Source of the DNA: Corydoras sp. C115 | Lineage: Eukaryota; Chordata; Actinopteri; Siluriformes; Callichthyidae | Length of the DNA: 64,000 nucleotides | Direction: 5' to 3' | Assembly (NCBI GenBank): GCA_019802505.1 | Contig: JAFMOC010000083.1 | Coordinates: forward strand, 3,228,001-3,292,000 | Part shown: piece after piece, positions 45,670-56,560 of the stretch | How positions within the stretch are numbered: position 1 is the first letter of the stretch | Layout of the letters: each line of letters begins with the position of its first letter | Translations under genes and position numbers: made by a program | Notes under the pieces: generated by a model | Told to the model about the DNA's origin: nothing | Seen by the model: the letters and a program-made list of their open reading frames with translations, nothing else | Database searches by the model: none

Positions 45670-46508
45670 CTGAAACAATTGATCTTTTTAATAAAAAAAA
45701 ACTTCGAACTATTAATTTGATTTTAAAGACAACCAGAAGACATACGAGCCGCTGGCTGATACGAGAGCCGTCAGAGAAGATGAAAGCGAGGCAGGGGAGG
45801 CTGCACAGAGGAACGCAGAGCCGAGGGAGTGGAATGGACAAAGGACGGAAACTAGACGGAAAGAAATGCCGAGAGAAGCCACAGCAAGCCGGGCTAAATG
45901 GAAATGCAAAGCAAGCAGAATAAAAGAGTAATGATTTCCTTCTCACTGCTCCTGCGAGTCTATGTGAGAAGAGATGAGCAAGGGGATATGCAGTTTTAGG
46001 AGTCCGTGGGATGAAAATGTAACCGAATAAACTGTTGTCCATTGTGTACACGTGCATTTTTTTATTAGTGCTTTCATCCCAACATCAAATAACCTTCCAA
46101 ATACACCATCCTCTCAGCAGTCCAGAATCAATCTTAGTTCTGACAGCCTCTGCAGTATTATTTTTAATGAAGCCAAAAGCTCCAAGTAGAGTCTATCTGT
46201 GATGCCTCATTTTAGCAATAAATTCCAATTATGTTGACTTTGCTGACTGGAAACTACAGACACACATCCCTCTATGGATAAGAAAGTCCACACCAACAAG
46301 ATCAATATACCAAGAGTCCAAAAAAACTGAAGGAGAAAGGAAAAAAAAAAAAACACGGTACAACTTTAAAAAGAGCCTTTTAACCCCGACACTCTGAAAC
46401 AACTCTAAAACGGTCATTAAAACAAACATACCAAAAGATCAGAGAACGGGTCAACAACAACAGATGTGTTCCAGTCGAAAGCTGTTTGTAAAGGGTTCAA
46501 GTAAGTTC
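45670..46508. other. Intron upstream of exon C
   Basis: 45700-45930 is purine-rich on plus and open on minus in the exon C frame as far as about 46057. This read-through is intronic: it precedes a strong acceptor and is unlike the ARAP family. Confidence 0.55.
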
Positions 46509-46735
46509 CATCCATCCATCCATTATCTTCCGCTTTATCCTCTACTAGGGTCGCGGGGGGGTTTCCCAAGCCCATCCAGGGGAGAACGTTTCGGGCGCTG
46601 GGCAGATAAACCCAGGACAGGGCACCAATCTATTGCCGGGTACATTCACTCACATACACACACTCTATATGGGGCAATTTGGAGAATTAAATTGACCTTT
46701 ATCCATGTTTTTGGACTGTGGGAGGAAACCGGAGG
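46509..46735 (-). repeat. SINE family A copy, head missing
   Basis: Tail CCATCCATCCATCC to GGAGGAAACCGGAGG, inverted. It adjoins the LINE-like fragment that follows. Confidence 0.85.
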
Positions 46736-46960
46736 CCGCTCATCATCCTTGAGCGGCCGGGCAGCATCAACAGTGTAGGACACTAATGTAGAGATTGTGT
46801 GATGATCAGGTGACCTGTTCTTAACAATTGGAAAACTCTATAAGTCTATTGAGGGTGTCCTGCAGGACTGCCAGTCCAATAAAAATCCAGGTTCTGTTCA
46901 ATAAAAGTCGTTGCCGCAGTGCTTCAGACATGGATAAAGGGCTGATGACACCTCCAGGAA
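46736..46960 (-). repeat. LINE-type tail fragment, inverted
   Basis: CCGCTCATCATCCTTGAGC, CAGCATCAACAGTGTAGGAC and GATGATCAGGTGACCTG match, in reverse, the segment at 63070-63160. Confidence 0.6.
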
Positions 46961-47060
46961 ATTAAGATAAGATAAGATAAGATAGACCTTTATTTGTCCC
47001 ACAATGGGGAAATTCACATTCTCAGGAGCAAGGTACATTAGAAAAAGGTGAAAAAGATAT
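46961..47060 (-). repeat. Retroposon 3' tail with GATAA repeats
   Basis: GATAAGATAAGATAAGATA followed by GACCTTTATTTGTCCCAC is the reverse complement of a common LINE-type 3' end. Confidence 0.6.
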
Positions 47061-47109
47061 TTAGCTATTAAGAAAGTTTAAAAAACTAAATAAAAAAATT
47101 AATAAAAAG

Positions 47110-48010
47110 AAATCTAGATATACACAAGATAAATTCAAATTTTCAGACATATAAGAGGGATAATGAACCAAATATTGCACATGAGCAACACCTCAAAAGA
47201 AGAGAGTAGGGTCAGAGTTTACCCCCACGTTCTATTTTGACTACTTCAGTTAGTGACACTGTTTGGAAAAAAAAATAATAGTAATTAAATAGAAATCTAT
47301 ATATTCATTCATCCATTATCTTCAGCTTTATCCTCTATTAGGGTCGCGGTGGGGTTCCCCATGCCCATCCAGTTTCGGGCGCTGGACAAATACACCCAGG
47401 ACAGGGCGCCAATCCATCGCTGGGCACACACTCACTCACACAGACACACTCTATATGGGGCAATTTGGAGAACTCAATTGACCTTGATCCATGTTTTTGG
47501 ACTGTGGGAGGAAACCGGAGAACCCGGAGGAAACCCACGCAGACACGGGGAGAACATGGAAACTCCATCCAGATTGGGATTCGAACCAGGAATTCCTAGC
47601 ACTGAGAGGCGAACGTGCTAACCACTAAGCCACCGTGCAGCCAGAAATCTAGATATACACAAGATAAATTCAAATTTTCGGTTATGTACAAGACATATAA
47701 GAGGGATAATTAACCAAATATGGCACATACATAAAATGAGCAACACCTCAAACGAAGAAAGTAGGGTCAGAGTTTTCCCCCCTCATTCTATTTTGACTAT
47801 TTCAGTTAGTGGCGCTGTTTGGAAATAAATATAATAACAATAAAAAAGAAATCTATATATACACAAGATAAATTCTAATTTTCTGTTATGTACAAGACAT
47901 ACAAGAGGGATAATGAACCAAATATTGCACATATATGACAGGGTCAGAGTTTACCCCCACGTTCTATTTTGACTACTTCGGTTAGTGGCACTGTTTGGAA
48001 AAAATAAAAA
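47110..48010 (+). repeat. Three tandem units, one split by a SINE
   Basis: AAATCTAGATATACACAAG, AAGAGGGATAATGAACC and GTTCTATTTTGACTACTTC recur at 47113-47290, 47643-47840 and 47848-48005. The SINE at 47304-47641 inserted between units 1 and 2, with AGAAATCTA on each side. Confidence 0.88.
47304..47641 (-). repeat. SINE family A copy inside the triplicated unit
   Basis: It is inverted, almost full length, GAAT-tail type (ATTCATTCATCC). AGAAATCTATATA on the left and AGAAATCTAGATA on the right look like an almost perfect target-site duplication. Confidence 0.9.
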
Positions 48011-48610
48011 ATAAAAAAATAAATAGAAAGGAAATGGTAAGGCGGAAAAAGAAAACAGATCAATAATGAGCGAAAGTGGTTCAGATTGCCATATCAAAGT
48101 AACAGAACAGTAATGAGCGCGGAACCGTTTGAGGGGGATATAAAAAAAATAAAAATATGGGAGCGACACCCAGCGGGGGAGTGACTATGAGAAGTGTTAC
48201 CAAAACAAAGTCGAGAGAGATCAGAAGTGTTTCATCTCACACTAATAAATCTCATACCATCAAGTTCAGCAATCTCATACTCTGGTTACGCTAAAGAACA
48301 GACAAAATAGGCTTTAAAGCCTCTTAACTGGCACATGGGGTAATTTTATTCAGTGTTCAAATCACCCTATTTTATTTTAACTCAAGTCGTACGAGTAAAT
48401 CATTTAACACCAGGGCAGCATTCTGACACTGGCACTTTAACCGACGAAAATAGGCAATGCAAAGTTCTGCTCCAACCAACCCTTCTCAACACCCCCCCCC
48501 CCATCCCCATCCCCAGCCCCTGCCCCAAAACACATTACACTACACCGTTCGAGGCTTGACTGAGACGAATCCCAAAACACTCACAGGAGTGCAGCCAAAG
48601 TGCAAACTGA
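48011..48610. other. Intronic DNA, no recognised feature
   Basis: Unique-looking; poly-C run at 48490-48503. Confidence 0.45.
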
Positions 48611-48880
48611 AATGAAAATCTAATATAAAGCTGAAGCTGATTCCGTTCATTTGTCCTAAGGCAACGTTTATTTTTCATGTGTCTTGATGCATCGCACTGT
48701 TTATATTTAAAAAAAAATATTAACAGTCGACTTTAATATTGCCATAACCATGGCAGAGCACAGTGTGAGCCTATAATTAGTTCCGCAAAGAGCTGAGAAT
48801 TCCAAGCATCAACTCATTTTGGCTTTCACTTCAGGAATTGTTTACTGGTTGAGGTATTCTCAATAAATAGAAACTATACA
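48611..48880 (+). repeat. First copy of a 265-bp direct duplication
   Basis: It holds AAAGCTGAAGCTGATTCCG, CATGTGTCTTGATGCATCGC, GCAGAGCACAGTGTGAGCC and GGCTTTCACTTCAGGAATTG. All of it recurs at 49484-49750. Confidence 0.92.
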
Positions 48881-49154
48881 TTATAGAAAATAGGAATAGT
48901 AGCTAATAGTAGCATTTAATTAATAGTGTTATCGAGACTGAAATACTCCCATGACTGAGCTCATTATATCATGTGTTCCAGGTACCCTGCTCATTGGCCT
49001 AGCAAAAGCAGAAGGTCATTGCAGGGACTTATTATATCCGGCCTAAAGTTCCATATAAAGCTACAGAAAGAGAGATTTCAAAATCGAAATATTTTTTATT
49101 CCTATGTAATAGCATACTAAAGATCCTTTTTGCTGTGTGGACAAAAGACGATTC

Positions 49155-49439
49155 ATTTATCCATCCATTATCTTCCGCTTTATCCTCTACTGGGGGGGGG
49201 GGGTCCCCATGTCCATCCAGGGGAGAACATTTTGTGTGCTGGGAAGATACACCCAGGACTGGGCGCCAATCTTTTGCTGGGCACATAGACACACACACAC
49301 AAACACACTCTATATAGGGCAATTTGGAGAAATCAATAGACCTTGATCCATGCTTGTGGACTGTGGGAGGAAACCTGAGAACCTGGAGGAAACCCACGCG
49401 GACACGGGGAGAACATGGAAACCACCCAGATTGGGATTC
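49155..49439 (-). repeat. SINE family A copy, head missing
   Basis: Inverted; poly-G replaces the GTCGCGGGG box, and it stops at the B box (GATTGGGATTCC). A further scrap (CCCATCCAGGGGAGAACG) runs to 49480. Confidence 0.85.
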
Positions 49440-49483
49440 CCAATGCCCATCCAGGGGAGAACGTTTCGGGCGCTGGGCAAAAA

Positions 49484-49750
49484 TGAAAATTTAATACAAA
49501 GCTGAAGCTGATTCCGTTCATTCGTTCTAGGGCAACGTTTATTTTTCATGTGTCTTGATGCATCGCACTGTTTATATTTAAAAGAATATTAACAGTCGAC
49601 TTTAATATTGCCATAACCATGGCAGAGCACAGTGTGAGCCTATAATTAGTTCAGCAAAGAGCTGAGAATTCCGAGCATCAACTCATTTTGGCTTTCACTT
49701 TAGGAATTGTTTACTGGCTGAGATATTGTCAATAAATAGAAACTATATAG
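49484..49750 (+). repeat. Second copy of the 265-bp direct duplication
   Basis: It differs from 48611-48880 by few substitutions and a short indel in the A run. The two are separated by about 600 bp containing the SINE. Confidence 0.92.
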
Positions 49751-49803
49751 AAAGAGTAGATTATCGATTTACAAATCATTGTGATTATAAAACAATATGT
49801 ATA

Positions 49804-50176
49804 GAATGCATTTAATTGTAAGAAAATAATCATTTTAAAAAGCTGGGATAGACAAGAAAGGTCAGGGAAGAAGAAGGAACCACACTTTAACAAGATTCAA
49901 CACACTGCATCCACCTGACTAAATACAAGTGATAACATAACATAAAAAGCATTTAATTATTAGCAAATAATGCTTTTAAAAAAATCTGGGATAGGCAAGA
50001 AAGGTCAAGGAAGAAGAAGGAACCACACTGCATCCACCTGACTAAATACAAACGATAACATAACGTAAAAAGAATTTAATTATTAGCAAATAATGCTTTT
50101 TAAAAAGCTGGGATAGGCAAGAAAGGTCAAGGAAGAAGAAGGAACCACACTACATCCACCTGACTAAATACAGGCG
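49804..50176 (+). repeat. Three tandem units of about 115-120 bp
   Basis: The unit holds GCATTTAATTATTAGCAAAT, AGCTGGGATAGGCAAGAAAG, GGAAGAAGAAGGAACCACAC and ATCCACCTGACTAAATACA. The first unit has an extra TTTAACAAGATTCAACACAC. Confidence 0.92.
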
Positions 50177-50740
50177 AGAACATGTGGCATGTAATCAAGA
50201 CCCAGTCTTTAACATCTGTGATTGCATGTTGGTGTAAACCTGGCAGAGGTGATTTGAACATCTGTGAAGTCACCATTAATTATAAGCAATATGTAAAGGA
50301 AACATATGCAGCCATTTAGAAGCCCTTTTTAGAGACGCCATTGCTTATGTCAGCAAAATAACGTTAAATCTCATTTGGTATTTATTACAACAACTGATTC
50401 CTAGAAAGCATGTCTAATGTACATGAACCTCTAACCAACTGAAAACATTTGGCACAACCCTGAAATGCAAAATTTGTCCAAACTAAGTATATGTCAAATA
50501 CTTAGCATACAAATTCAAATATCCAAGTGGTTTTATTTGTCACTGGAACAAGTCGTGTACAGTATACAGTGGAACCATACACTGTACAATGAGATACAAT
50601 GTTCTCCAGGAACAAGGTGCTACATAGAACAGGAATTACGTTAATTCCAAGACATTATACAGGACAATAAACATTTAAGTAACGGAAGGGAACAGTGTAG
50701 GTGGTTCACTAGTGGTGTGAGCCGCATGGGGCAAGGTTAT
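50177..50740. other. Intronic DNA with a retroposon tail
   Basis: 50515-50660 resembles an inverted LINE-type tail (TTTATTTGTCACTGG). The rest is unique-looking. Confidence 0.45.
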
Positions 50741-50869
50741 ATGTCCAAATATGTTCAAGGTTCTAAATGTAAACATTGTGTTTTCAGCAGCAATTGTCTA
50801 TAAATTATATATGTAATTGCTGCTGAAAACACAATGTTTACATTTAGAAACTTGGACATATTTGGACAT
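50741..50869. repeat. Long hairpin with 55-bp arms
   Basis: The left arm 50741-50795 and right arm 50815-50869 are reverse complements, perfect over the inner 35 bp, with a 19-nt AT-rich loop. A third, direct partial copy (GTAAACATTGTGTTTTCAGC) follows at about 50883-50926. Confidence 0.9.
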
Positions 50870-50914
50870 TGTGTTTTCCAAGTGTAAACATTGTGTTTTC
50901 AGCATTAATTGTCT

Positions 50915-50921
<7 letters not shown>

Positions 50922-51002
<81 letters not shown>

Positions 51003-51062
51003 TTTTTTTTTTTTTCGGGATGAATAAAGTATCACTATCCATCTGTCTATCTGTCTATCTAT
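50922..51062. repeat. TA microsatellite and retroposon tail
   Basis: TA runs (50922-50998), poly-T, then GATGAATAAAGTATCACTAT and CTATCTGTCTATCT, the end of a LINE-type element. Confidence 0.85.
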
Positions 51063-51129
51063 AAGCAATTTAGATGGGGAAATTTAGTGCAGCCAATTTG
51101 CCTTGAATATATCTTTAGGGACTGTGGTT

Positions 51130-51360
51130 GGGTAACTTTCCTTCCACAATCCAAAAACATGGATCAAGGTCAATTGAATTCTCCAAATTGCCCCATATAA
51201 AGTGTGTTTGTGTGAGTGAGTGAGTGTGTGTCCAGTGATAGATTGGCGCCCTGTCCTGGCTGAATCTGTCCAGCGCCCGAAACGTTCTTCCCTGGATGGG
51301 CATGGGGAGCCCCCCGTGACACTAGTAGAGGACAAAGCGGAAGATAATTGATGTATGGAT
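51130..51360 (+). repeat. SINE family A copy, 5' truncated
   Basis: It starts at the CACAATCCAAAAACATGG part and reaches AATTGATGTATGGATG. Confidence 0.85.
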
Positions 51361-51889
51361 GTTATAAAATTTCAATTAAGACATGTGGACTAAATCTTAA
51401 AGAGAGTTGGTGTGTATTAAGTGTAAAGAAAAAACAAATCAAAGCCAACCTATAGGTTAATGTTTGAACACATTTAAATCGCATTTATTTAGGTAACACT
51501 CCTGCTTTTCACTACAGTTAACTCGTGAACTTTTCCTAATGAGTCTGCTGCCGACACACCCTTTTGCATCCAATTTTACAACAGAATCAATTCCAAGAAT
51601 ATTAAATGTGAAATTAATGTACGGTTAGGTAAACCAATGAGTACACGCAGCCTGTCTATTCCCCAGAGTGAAAAATGTGATTACGGAGCTGTCTGTGGAT
51701 ATAAGAGGGGGAAAAAAAACGTATAGATATTAAAGAAGCTTGCTAAGAGGCTTATAAAGGTTTGAAGGTCATTTTAAAAGGTGCTTTATTAATAATTTAA
51801 TACAGGACTTACCTGCTTGTTTAATCTCAAGAAGAGTTTGTAGTTTTTAGCTGTTAATTATTAAAGTTATAAAAAAGGACACATTCACA

Positions 51890-51890
<1 letters not shown>
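51361..51890. other. Intron downstream of exon B
   Basis: No recognised feature; repeat-free, AT-rich. Confidence 0.45.

Positions 51891-51892
<2 letters not shown>

Positions 51893-51934
<42 letters not shown>
51893..51934. repeat. CA microsatellite near the exon B donor
   Basis: About 21 CA units; UG in the transcript, starting about 60 nt after the exon B 5' splice site. Confidence 0.95.
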
Positions 51935-51938
<4 letters not shown>

Positions 51939-51993
51939 TACCTCCCAAACAGAAAGGTTGTGAGAAAGAATAACCGGAAGAAAATAAACTCAC

Positions 51994-52100
51994 CAAAAAG
52001 ATTTAAATGGAGTGTTGATCTCGAAGCCTCTGCGGTCCATGTGTTTCACGCAGGCGGCAGTCAGATCCCCCATAGTGATGGCCAACCCAGAGTTAAAGTC
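51994..52100 (-). CDS. arap2: ARAP2-like exon B: core of the second PH domain
   Basis: The exon is 107 bp on the minus strand. The acceptor is tttctgttgaag before GACTTTAAC and the donor is TTTTTG/gtgagt, a strong consensus. It starts in phase 0, continuing exon A, and ends two bases into a codon. The 35 complete codons read DFNSGLAITMGDLTAACVKH, then MDRRGFEINTPFKSF. This matches the middle of the ARAP2 PH domain, where the human protein has an FEIITPYRSF-like strand. The two-base overhang TG is completed by the T that opens exon C to give Cys. A CA microsatellite on the plus strand (UG in the transcript) starts about 60 nt past the donor. A truncated SINE lies 57 bp upstream of the acceptor. 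Confidence 0.85.
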
Positions 52101-52157
52101 CTTCAACAGAAAGTAATAGTTTTGTTGTAAATTGTCAGGAAAAATAGAACACTAGAG

Positions 52158-52334
52158 ATGGGGCAATTTGGAGAACTCAATTGACTTGATCCATGTTTTT
52201 GGACTGTGGGAGGAAACCGGAGAACCCGGAGGAAACCCATGCGGACACGGGGAGAACATGGAAACTCGAAAAAATTCGAACTGGGAATCCCTAGCGCTGA
52301 GAGGAGAACATGCTAACCACTAAGCCACCGTGCA
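52158..52334 (-). repeat. Truncated SINE family A upstream of exon B
   Basis: Inverted, same orientation as the gene, from GGGGCAATTTGGAGAAC to CTAAGCCACCGTGC. It ends 57 bp from the exon B acceptor. Confidence 0.88.
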
Positions 52335-52357
52335 CAGTGTAATACATTTTTCATTTA

Positions 52358-52655
52358 TTGGTGGTTTAGTGGTTAACATGTTCTCCTCTCAGCACTAGGG
52401 ATTCCCAGTTGGAATCCCAATCTAGGTGTTTCCATGTTCTCCCCATGTCCACGTGGGTTTCCTCCAGGTTCTCCGGTTTCCTCCCACAGTCTAAAAAACT
52501 TTCAAAAAACATGAATTCTCCAAATTGCCCCATATAGAGTGTGTTTGTGTGAGTGACTGTGTCCAGTGATAGATGGATGTCCTGTCCTGGGTGTATCTGC
52601 CCAGCGCGCGAAACGTTCTCCCCTGGATGGGCATGGGGAACACCCCCCCTGCCCC
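52358..52655 (+). repeat. SINE family A copy without tail
   Basis: From GGTGGTTTAGTGG through GGCATGGGGAACACC. It then joins a LINE-type tail. Confidence 0.85.
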
Positions 52656-52659
52656 CAGT

Positions 52660-52815
52660 TTGGTTTTACTTTATTCTGTATTATTTTGTATTTTTAGTTT
52701 GATTTTACTGCGCTTATTGTTAATTCTTACTCTACTTACTTTACTCTACTTACTCTACTTCTTACTCTACTGGAATCCCTCCAGGGATTAATAAAGTATT
52801 CTGATTCTGATTCAA
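52660..52815 (+). repeat. LINE-type 3' tail with TCTAC repeats
   Basis: TTACTCTACTTAC repeats, then CCAGGGATTAATAAAGTATT and CTGATTCTGATTC. Confidence 0.75.
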
Positions 52816-52859
52816 ACAATTTTGTATTGAAAAATATATCATTTTTGATGCATTGGCAA

Positions 52860-52975
52860 CAGTTTTTGTTTTTTTTTGCTCTTTGGAGTTCAGGCTCGGA
52901 ACCAAAGCTGCTTTGAGACAATGTGCTACTGTGAAAAGTGCTATATAAATAAATTAAATTCAACTTGAATGAACA
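52860..52975 (+). repeat. LINE-type 3' tail
   Basis: GCTCTTTGGAGTTCAGGCTC, AAAGCTGCTTTGAGACAATG and AAGTGCTATATAAATAAA. Confidence 0.7.
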
Positions 52976-53119
52976 CAAGGTGGCGCAATAAGGTAAAATA
53001 GGCACAGTATGTTAAAATTCCAGCAACGCCGCTTTGCCTGGGCCACTCGTACCGATGCAACAAACTATGACCATATTACTCTCAGTGCAGCGCTGAGAAT
53101 CATCCACCAGCCAAAATAA

Positions 53120-53260
53120 CAGCTCTGTGAGGGTTTGATTAGGGTTCTAGTCATTAGAAAACAGAGTAAAAGGGGCCAAACAAAGAATACAGCCTGTAAT
53201 TGTATAGTGCATCCATATGGTATGTGGAACTGATAAAATTGACCATGAGTGTAGAAACAA
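53120..53260 (+). mobile_element. Fragment of family C MITE
   Basis: GTTCTAGTCATTAGAAAAC, AACAGAGTAAAAGGGG and ACAGCCTGTAATTGTA are the right half of the element. Confidence 0.6.
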
Positions 53261-53304
53261 ATAGTTTGGCTGCTTTAAATCTTTCACTGGTTACTCATTT
53301 ACAA

Positions 53305-53502
53305 ACACACACACTATATGGGGCAATTTGGAGAATTTAATTGACCTTGATCTATGTTTTTGTATTGTGGGAGGAAACCAGAGAACGCGGAGGAAACCCA
53401 GGCGGACAACATGGAAACTCCACTCAGATAGGGATTCGAACTGGGAATCCCTAGCGCTGAGAGGAGAACATGTTAACCACTAAGCCAACGTGCCGTCCCA
53501 GA
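53305..53502 (-). repeat. SINE family A fragment, inverted
   Basis: Body and head from ACACACTATATGGGGC to CTAAGCCAACGTGCC. Confidence 0.85.
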
Positions 53503-53517
53503 ATCAGAATATTTAAT

Positions 53518-53848
53518 TAATCCATCCATCCTTTATCTTCCGCTTTGTCCTCTATGGGGGTTCCCCATGCCTATCCAGGGGAGAACATTTCAGGCGCTGG
53601 GCAGATACACCAAGGACAGGACACCAGTCTATCACTGGACACACACTCATTCACACAAACACACTCTATATGGGGCAATTTGGAGAATTTAATTGACCTT
53701 GATCCATGTTTTTGGACTGTACGAGGAAACCGGAGAACCCGGAGGAAACCCATGTGGACACGGGGAGAACATGGACACTCCACCCAGATTGGGATTCGAA
53801 CCGGGAATCCCTAGCGCTGAGAGGCGAACATGTTACCGTGCCGCCCTA
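53518..53848 (-). repeat. SINE family A copy, inverted
   Basis: Near full length: tail ATCCATCCATCCTTTATC to ACATGTTACCGTGCCGCC, with a short deletion in the head. Confidence 0.9.
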
Positions 53849-54503
53849 AAACAATACATATTGCACAAAAAAACGTTATATAAATAAATAAAACAAAGTT
53901 TCCTTGGATTTCTTTTATTAAGATTGAAGTTAACTTTGTCTGATTCATATATTAACCTGTCTCCATGAATAAATTTTATATTTTAGCTTAAAAAGCCTCC
54001 CTGATGCTATTTTTTTTTCTTCCACCGTTCCTCATCCCCTCTTCGGTCCTTCAGTCCTTATTCACATAAGCATGAAAAATGATGATGCTGTGGTTTCCTC
54101 AAATTGATGAATTTAAATACGCATTAAAAGACATAAGGTAATTCATTTTTAGTAACGGACACATAACTGATGGACAATTTAATGAATGTGGACTGACTGT
54201 ATGCAATGAAACATGCATGAGTAGCAATTAAGTGATGAATCATGTCAACATGAAGCAGAATAAGGAATGCTTCCAACACCTTGTATAAGCTGCTCTGTGA
54301 GCACATAGTGTTTTATCTCATATTAACGAGCTGTTCTTAATAACATCACGCTTTAACAAATTTGGTCGCAAACTGAATTTTAAACTCCATGTCAAAAAAT
54401 GTAAGGACTCAGAATGTTCACATACTTTAATCTATTTGGAAGAATTACATTTTCTGTAGATTCATGCTTTGGCATCTGTGTCTAAACATATTTATTATGA
54501 TTA
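53849..54503. other. Intronic DNA, no recognised feature
   Basis: AT-rich and repeat-free. Confidence 0.45.
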
Positions 54504-54811
54504 ATCCATCCATTATCTTCTGCTTTATCCTCTACTAGGGTCACGGGGGGGGTTCCCCATGCCCATCCAGGGGAGAACATTATATTGACAGGGCGCCAAT
54601 CTATCACTGGGCATACACTTACTCACACAGACACACTCTATATGGGGCAATTTGGAGAATTCAATTGACCTTGAGCCATGTTTTTGGACTGTGGGAGGAA
54701 ACCGGAGAACCCGGAGGGAACCCACGCGGACATGGAGAGAACATGGAAACTCCACCCAGATGGGAGCGCTGAGAGGAGAACATGCTAACCACTAAGCCAC
54801 CATGCCACCCC
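54504..54811 (-). repeat. SINE family A copy, inverted
   Basis: Tail ATCCATCCATTATCTTC to CTAAGCCACCATGCC. The B-box segment is deleted. Confidence 0.88.
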
Positions 54812-54825
54812 TAATTATGGTTAAA

Positions 54826-55075
54826 TTCAAGATTCAAGAAAATTTTATTATCATTAATATCACAAGTGGTACATGAGATAAGAACGAAATTATGGGTCAT
54901 GGACCCATATATTAATAATTAAATATTAATATTAATATTAATTAAATTAATAAATATTAATCAAATATTAATTAATAAATATTAATTAAATATTAATTAA
55001 TAAATATTAATTAAATATATCAATATTATATTAAATTATATTATATTATATTATTAAATATTAATAATATGATTG
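54826..55075. repeat. Retroposon tail and ATTAAT minisatellite
   Basis: TTCAAGATTCAAGAAAATTT (inverted LINE-type tail) precedes TTAATAAATATTAATTAAAT-type repeats and TATATTATATTATATTA. Confidence 0.8.
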
Positions 55076-55143
55076 TGTTTCATTATAAAGATCTCGAAGA
55101 ATTTTGTACAGCATTTAAATCATTTTGATTGGTTGTATTAACA

Positions 55144-55492
55144 GAGGCATGGTGGTTTAGTGGTTAGCATGTTCTCCTCTCAGCACTAGGGATTCCCAGT
55201 TCAAATCCCAATCTGGGTGGAGTTTCCATGTGTCTGTGTGGGTTTCCTCTGGGTTCTCCGGTTTCCTCCCACAGTCCGAAAACATGGCTCAAGGTCAATT
55301 GAACTCTCCAAATTGCCCCATATAGAGTGTGTTCGTGTGAATGAGTGTGTGCCCAGTGATAGATTGGCACCCTGTTCTGGGTGTATCTGCCCAGCGCCCG
55401 AAACGTTCTCCCCTGGATGGGCATGGGGAACCCCCCCGTGACCCCAGTAGAGGATAAAGTGGAAGATAATGGATGGATGGATGGATGGTTGC
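55144..55492 (+). repeat. SINE family A copy, full length
   Basis: Head AGAGGCATGGTGGTTTAGTG, B-box variant GTTCAAATC, four GGAT tail units. Confidence 0.9.
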
Positions 55493-55559
55493 ATTAAGCA
55501 CTTGGACATACGGTAATCCACTCCTAATTATAAGTTAATTGCATATTGACTGACCAGGT

Positions 55560-56560
55560 TAATATCACGATAGATCGAATGGATAGTTCCACCGGCTTGT
55601 TAGCATGCAGAACCCACTCCAGCATTTGTTTTGTTTTGTTTTTTTTATGTCCACTGAGCAAATGTGTGATGATTTGAAGAGCTACCTCTGACTCTGCAGA
55701 TTAATGACCTGCCGCGCGAGCAGCTAGCCCTGTACATGTCGCTGTTCGTCTGATTTCTGCCTTTGCATCGAGCAGGCAGCCGAGTGGAGGATCGATGCGA
55801 CTCTAAACGGAGACCCGACTCCGGCTGTTTTTGTTTGTTTGCCGTGCCTTTCGTCCCCATTGTGAGGTGGAGGGTGACATCAGATCAGAGCGGGGAAAGT
55901 AGACTGCAGTCTCCCCTCCAAGGAGAAAGAGAGGTGGGGAAAAAAAGGGTGGCAGGAAAGCGGCAAGCTCGTTCATCTTGTTAAATTAAATAATCCACTC
56001 CGCTGAACATGAACAGAGTCACCCACTTCACTCCTTCGCTCGCTACCTCGCTCGCCCTCCGTCTCGGTGCTCTTTCACCTTTCCTCCATCCTTCAATTCC
56101 CCCCGGCTGTCTTCACCTTCCTCCACATTCTCTCCATCATTGTCTCCCTCCATATCCCTCCGCTCGCTTGTATCCCACTTGCGCTCGCTTGCCCCCACCG
56201 CGTGACATTGTGTTTGCGGCGGAGAGGATTTACAACAAAAACAATGCAATCAATTTCCATTTCTTCCACTTCTTCCCGCTCAGGCTCACTTTCTCCCTCT
56301 CAATTAGTCGACGAAGAGAAATTTCCTTGCATAATTAAGACAAAAGACCTCGCTTCGCTCCAGTGTGAAAGGTAATGAATAGCAGCGATAACACGCAGCG
56401 CTCGTAAGAATGAGGGTGAGAGCGAGTTGATTATAGAGAATCATTGGCCCGGGCTGCGCAAATGTGGAAAACAAAAATGGTTGTGTGGAACCAGAGATCT
56501 GTACGAGTCGTGAACGACGAGGCTGGAAAGAGGAACATTTACAATCGCATCGACTTGGCA
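55560..56560. promoter_or_regulatory. Repeat-free CpG-rich intronic segment
   Basis: About 1 kb within the 7.7-kb intron between exons A and B. CpG is much more frequent than elsewhere (for example GACCTGCCGCGCGAGC, TCGCTCGCTACCTCGC). No coding frame resembles ARAP. It may be a CpG-rich enhancer or an internal promoter of a shorter transcript, but neither is shown by the sequence. Confidence 0.4.

Noticed and set aside
45670..46057. N-terminal extension of the exon C frame
   Set aside because: A strong acceptor precedes TTTCGCC, exon B joins there in phase, and the upstream residues do not resemble ARAP proteins.
56009..56375. Plus-strand Ser/Pro/Leu-rich frames as a separate gene
   Set aside because: They arise from a CT-rich, CpG-rich stretch; no recognisable protein and no splice evidence.
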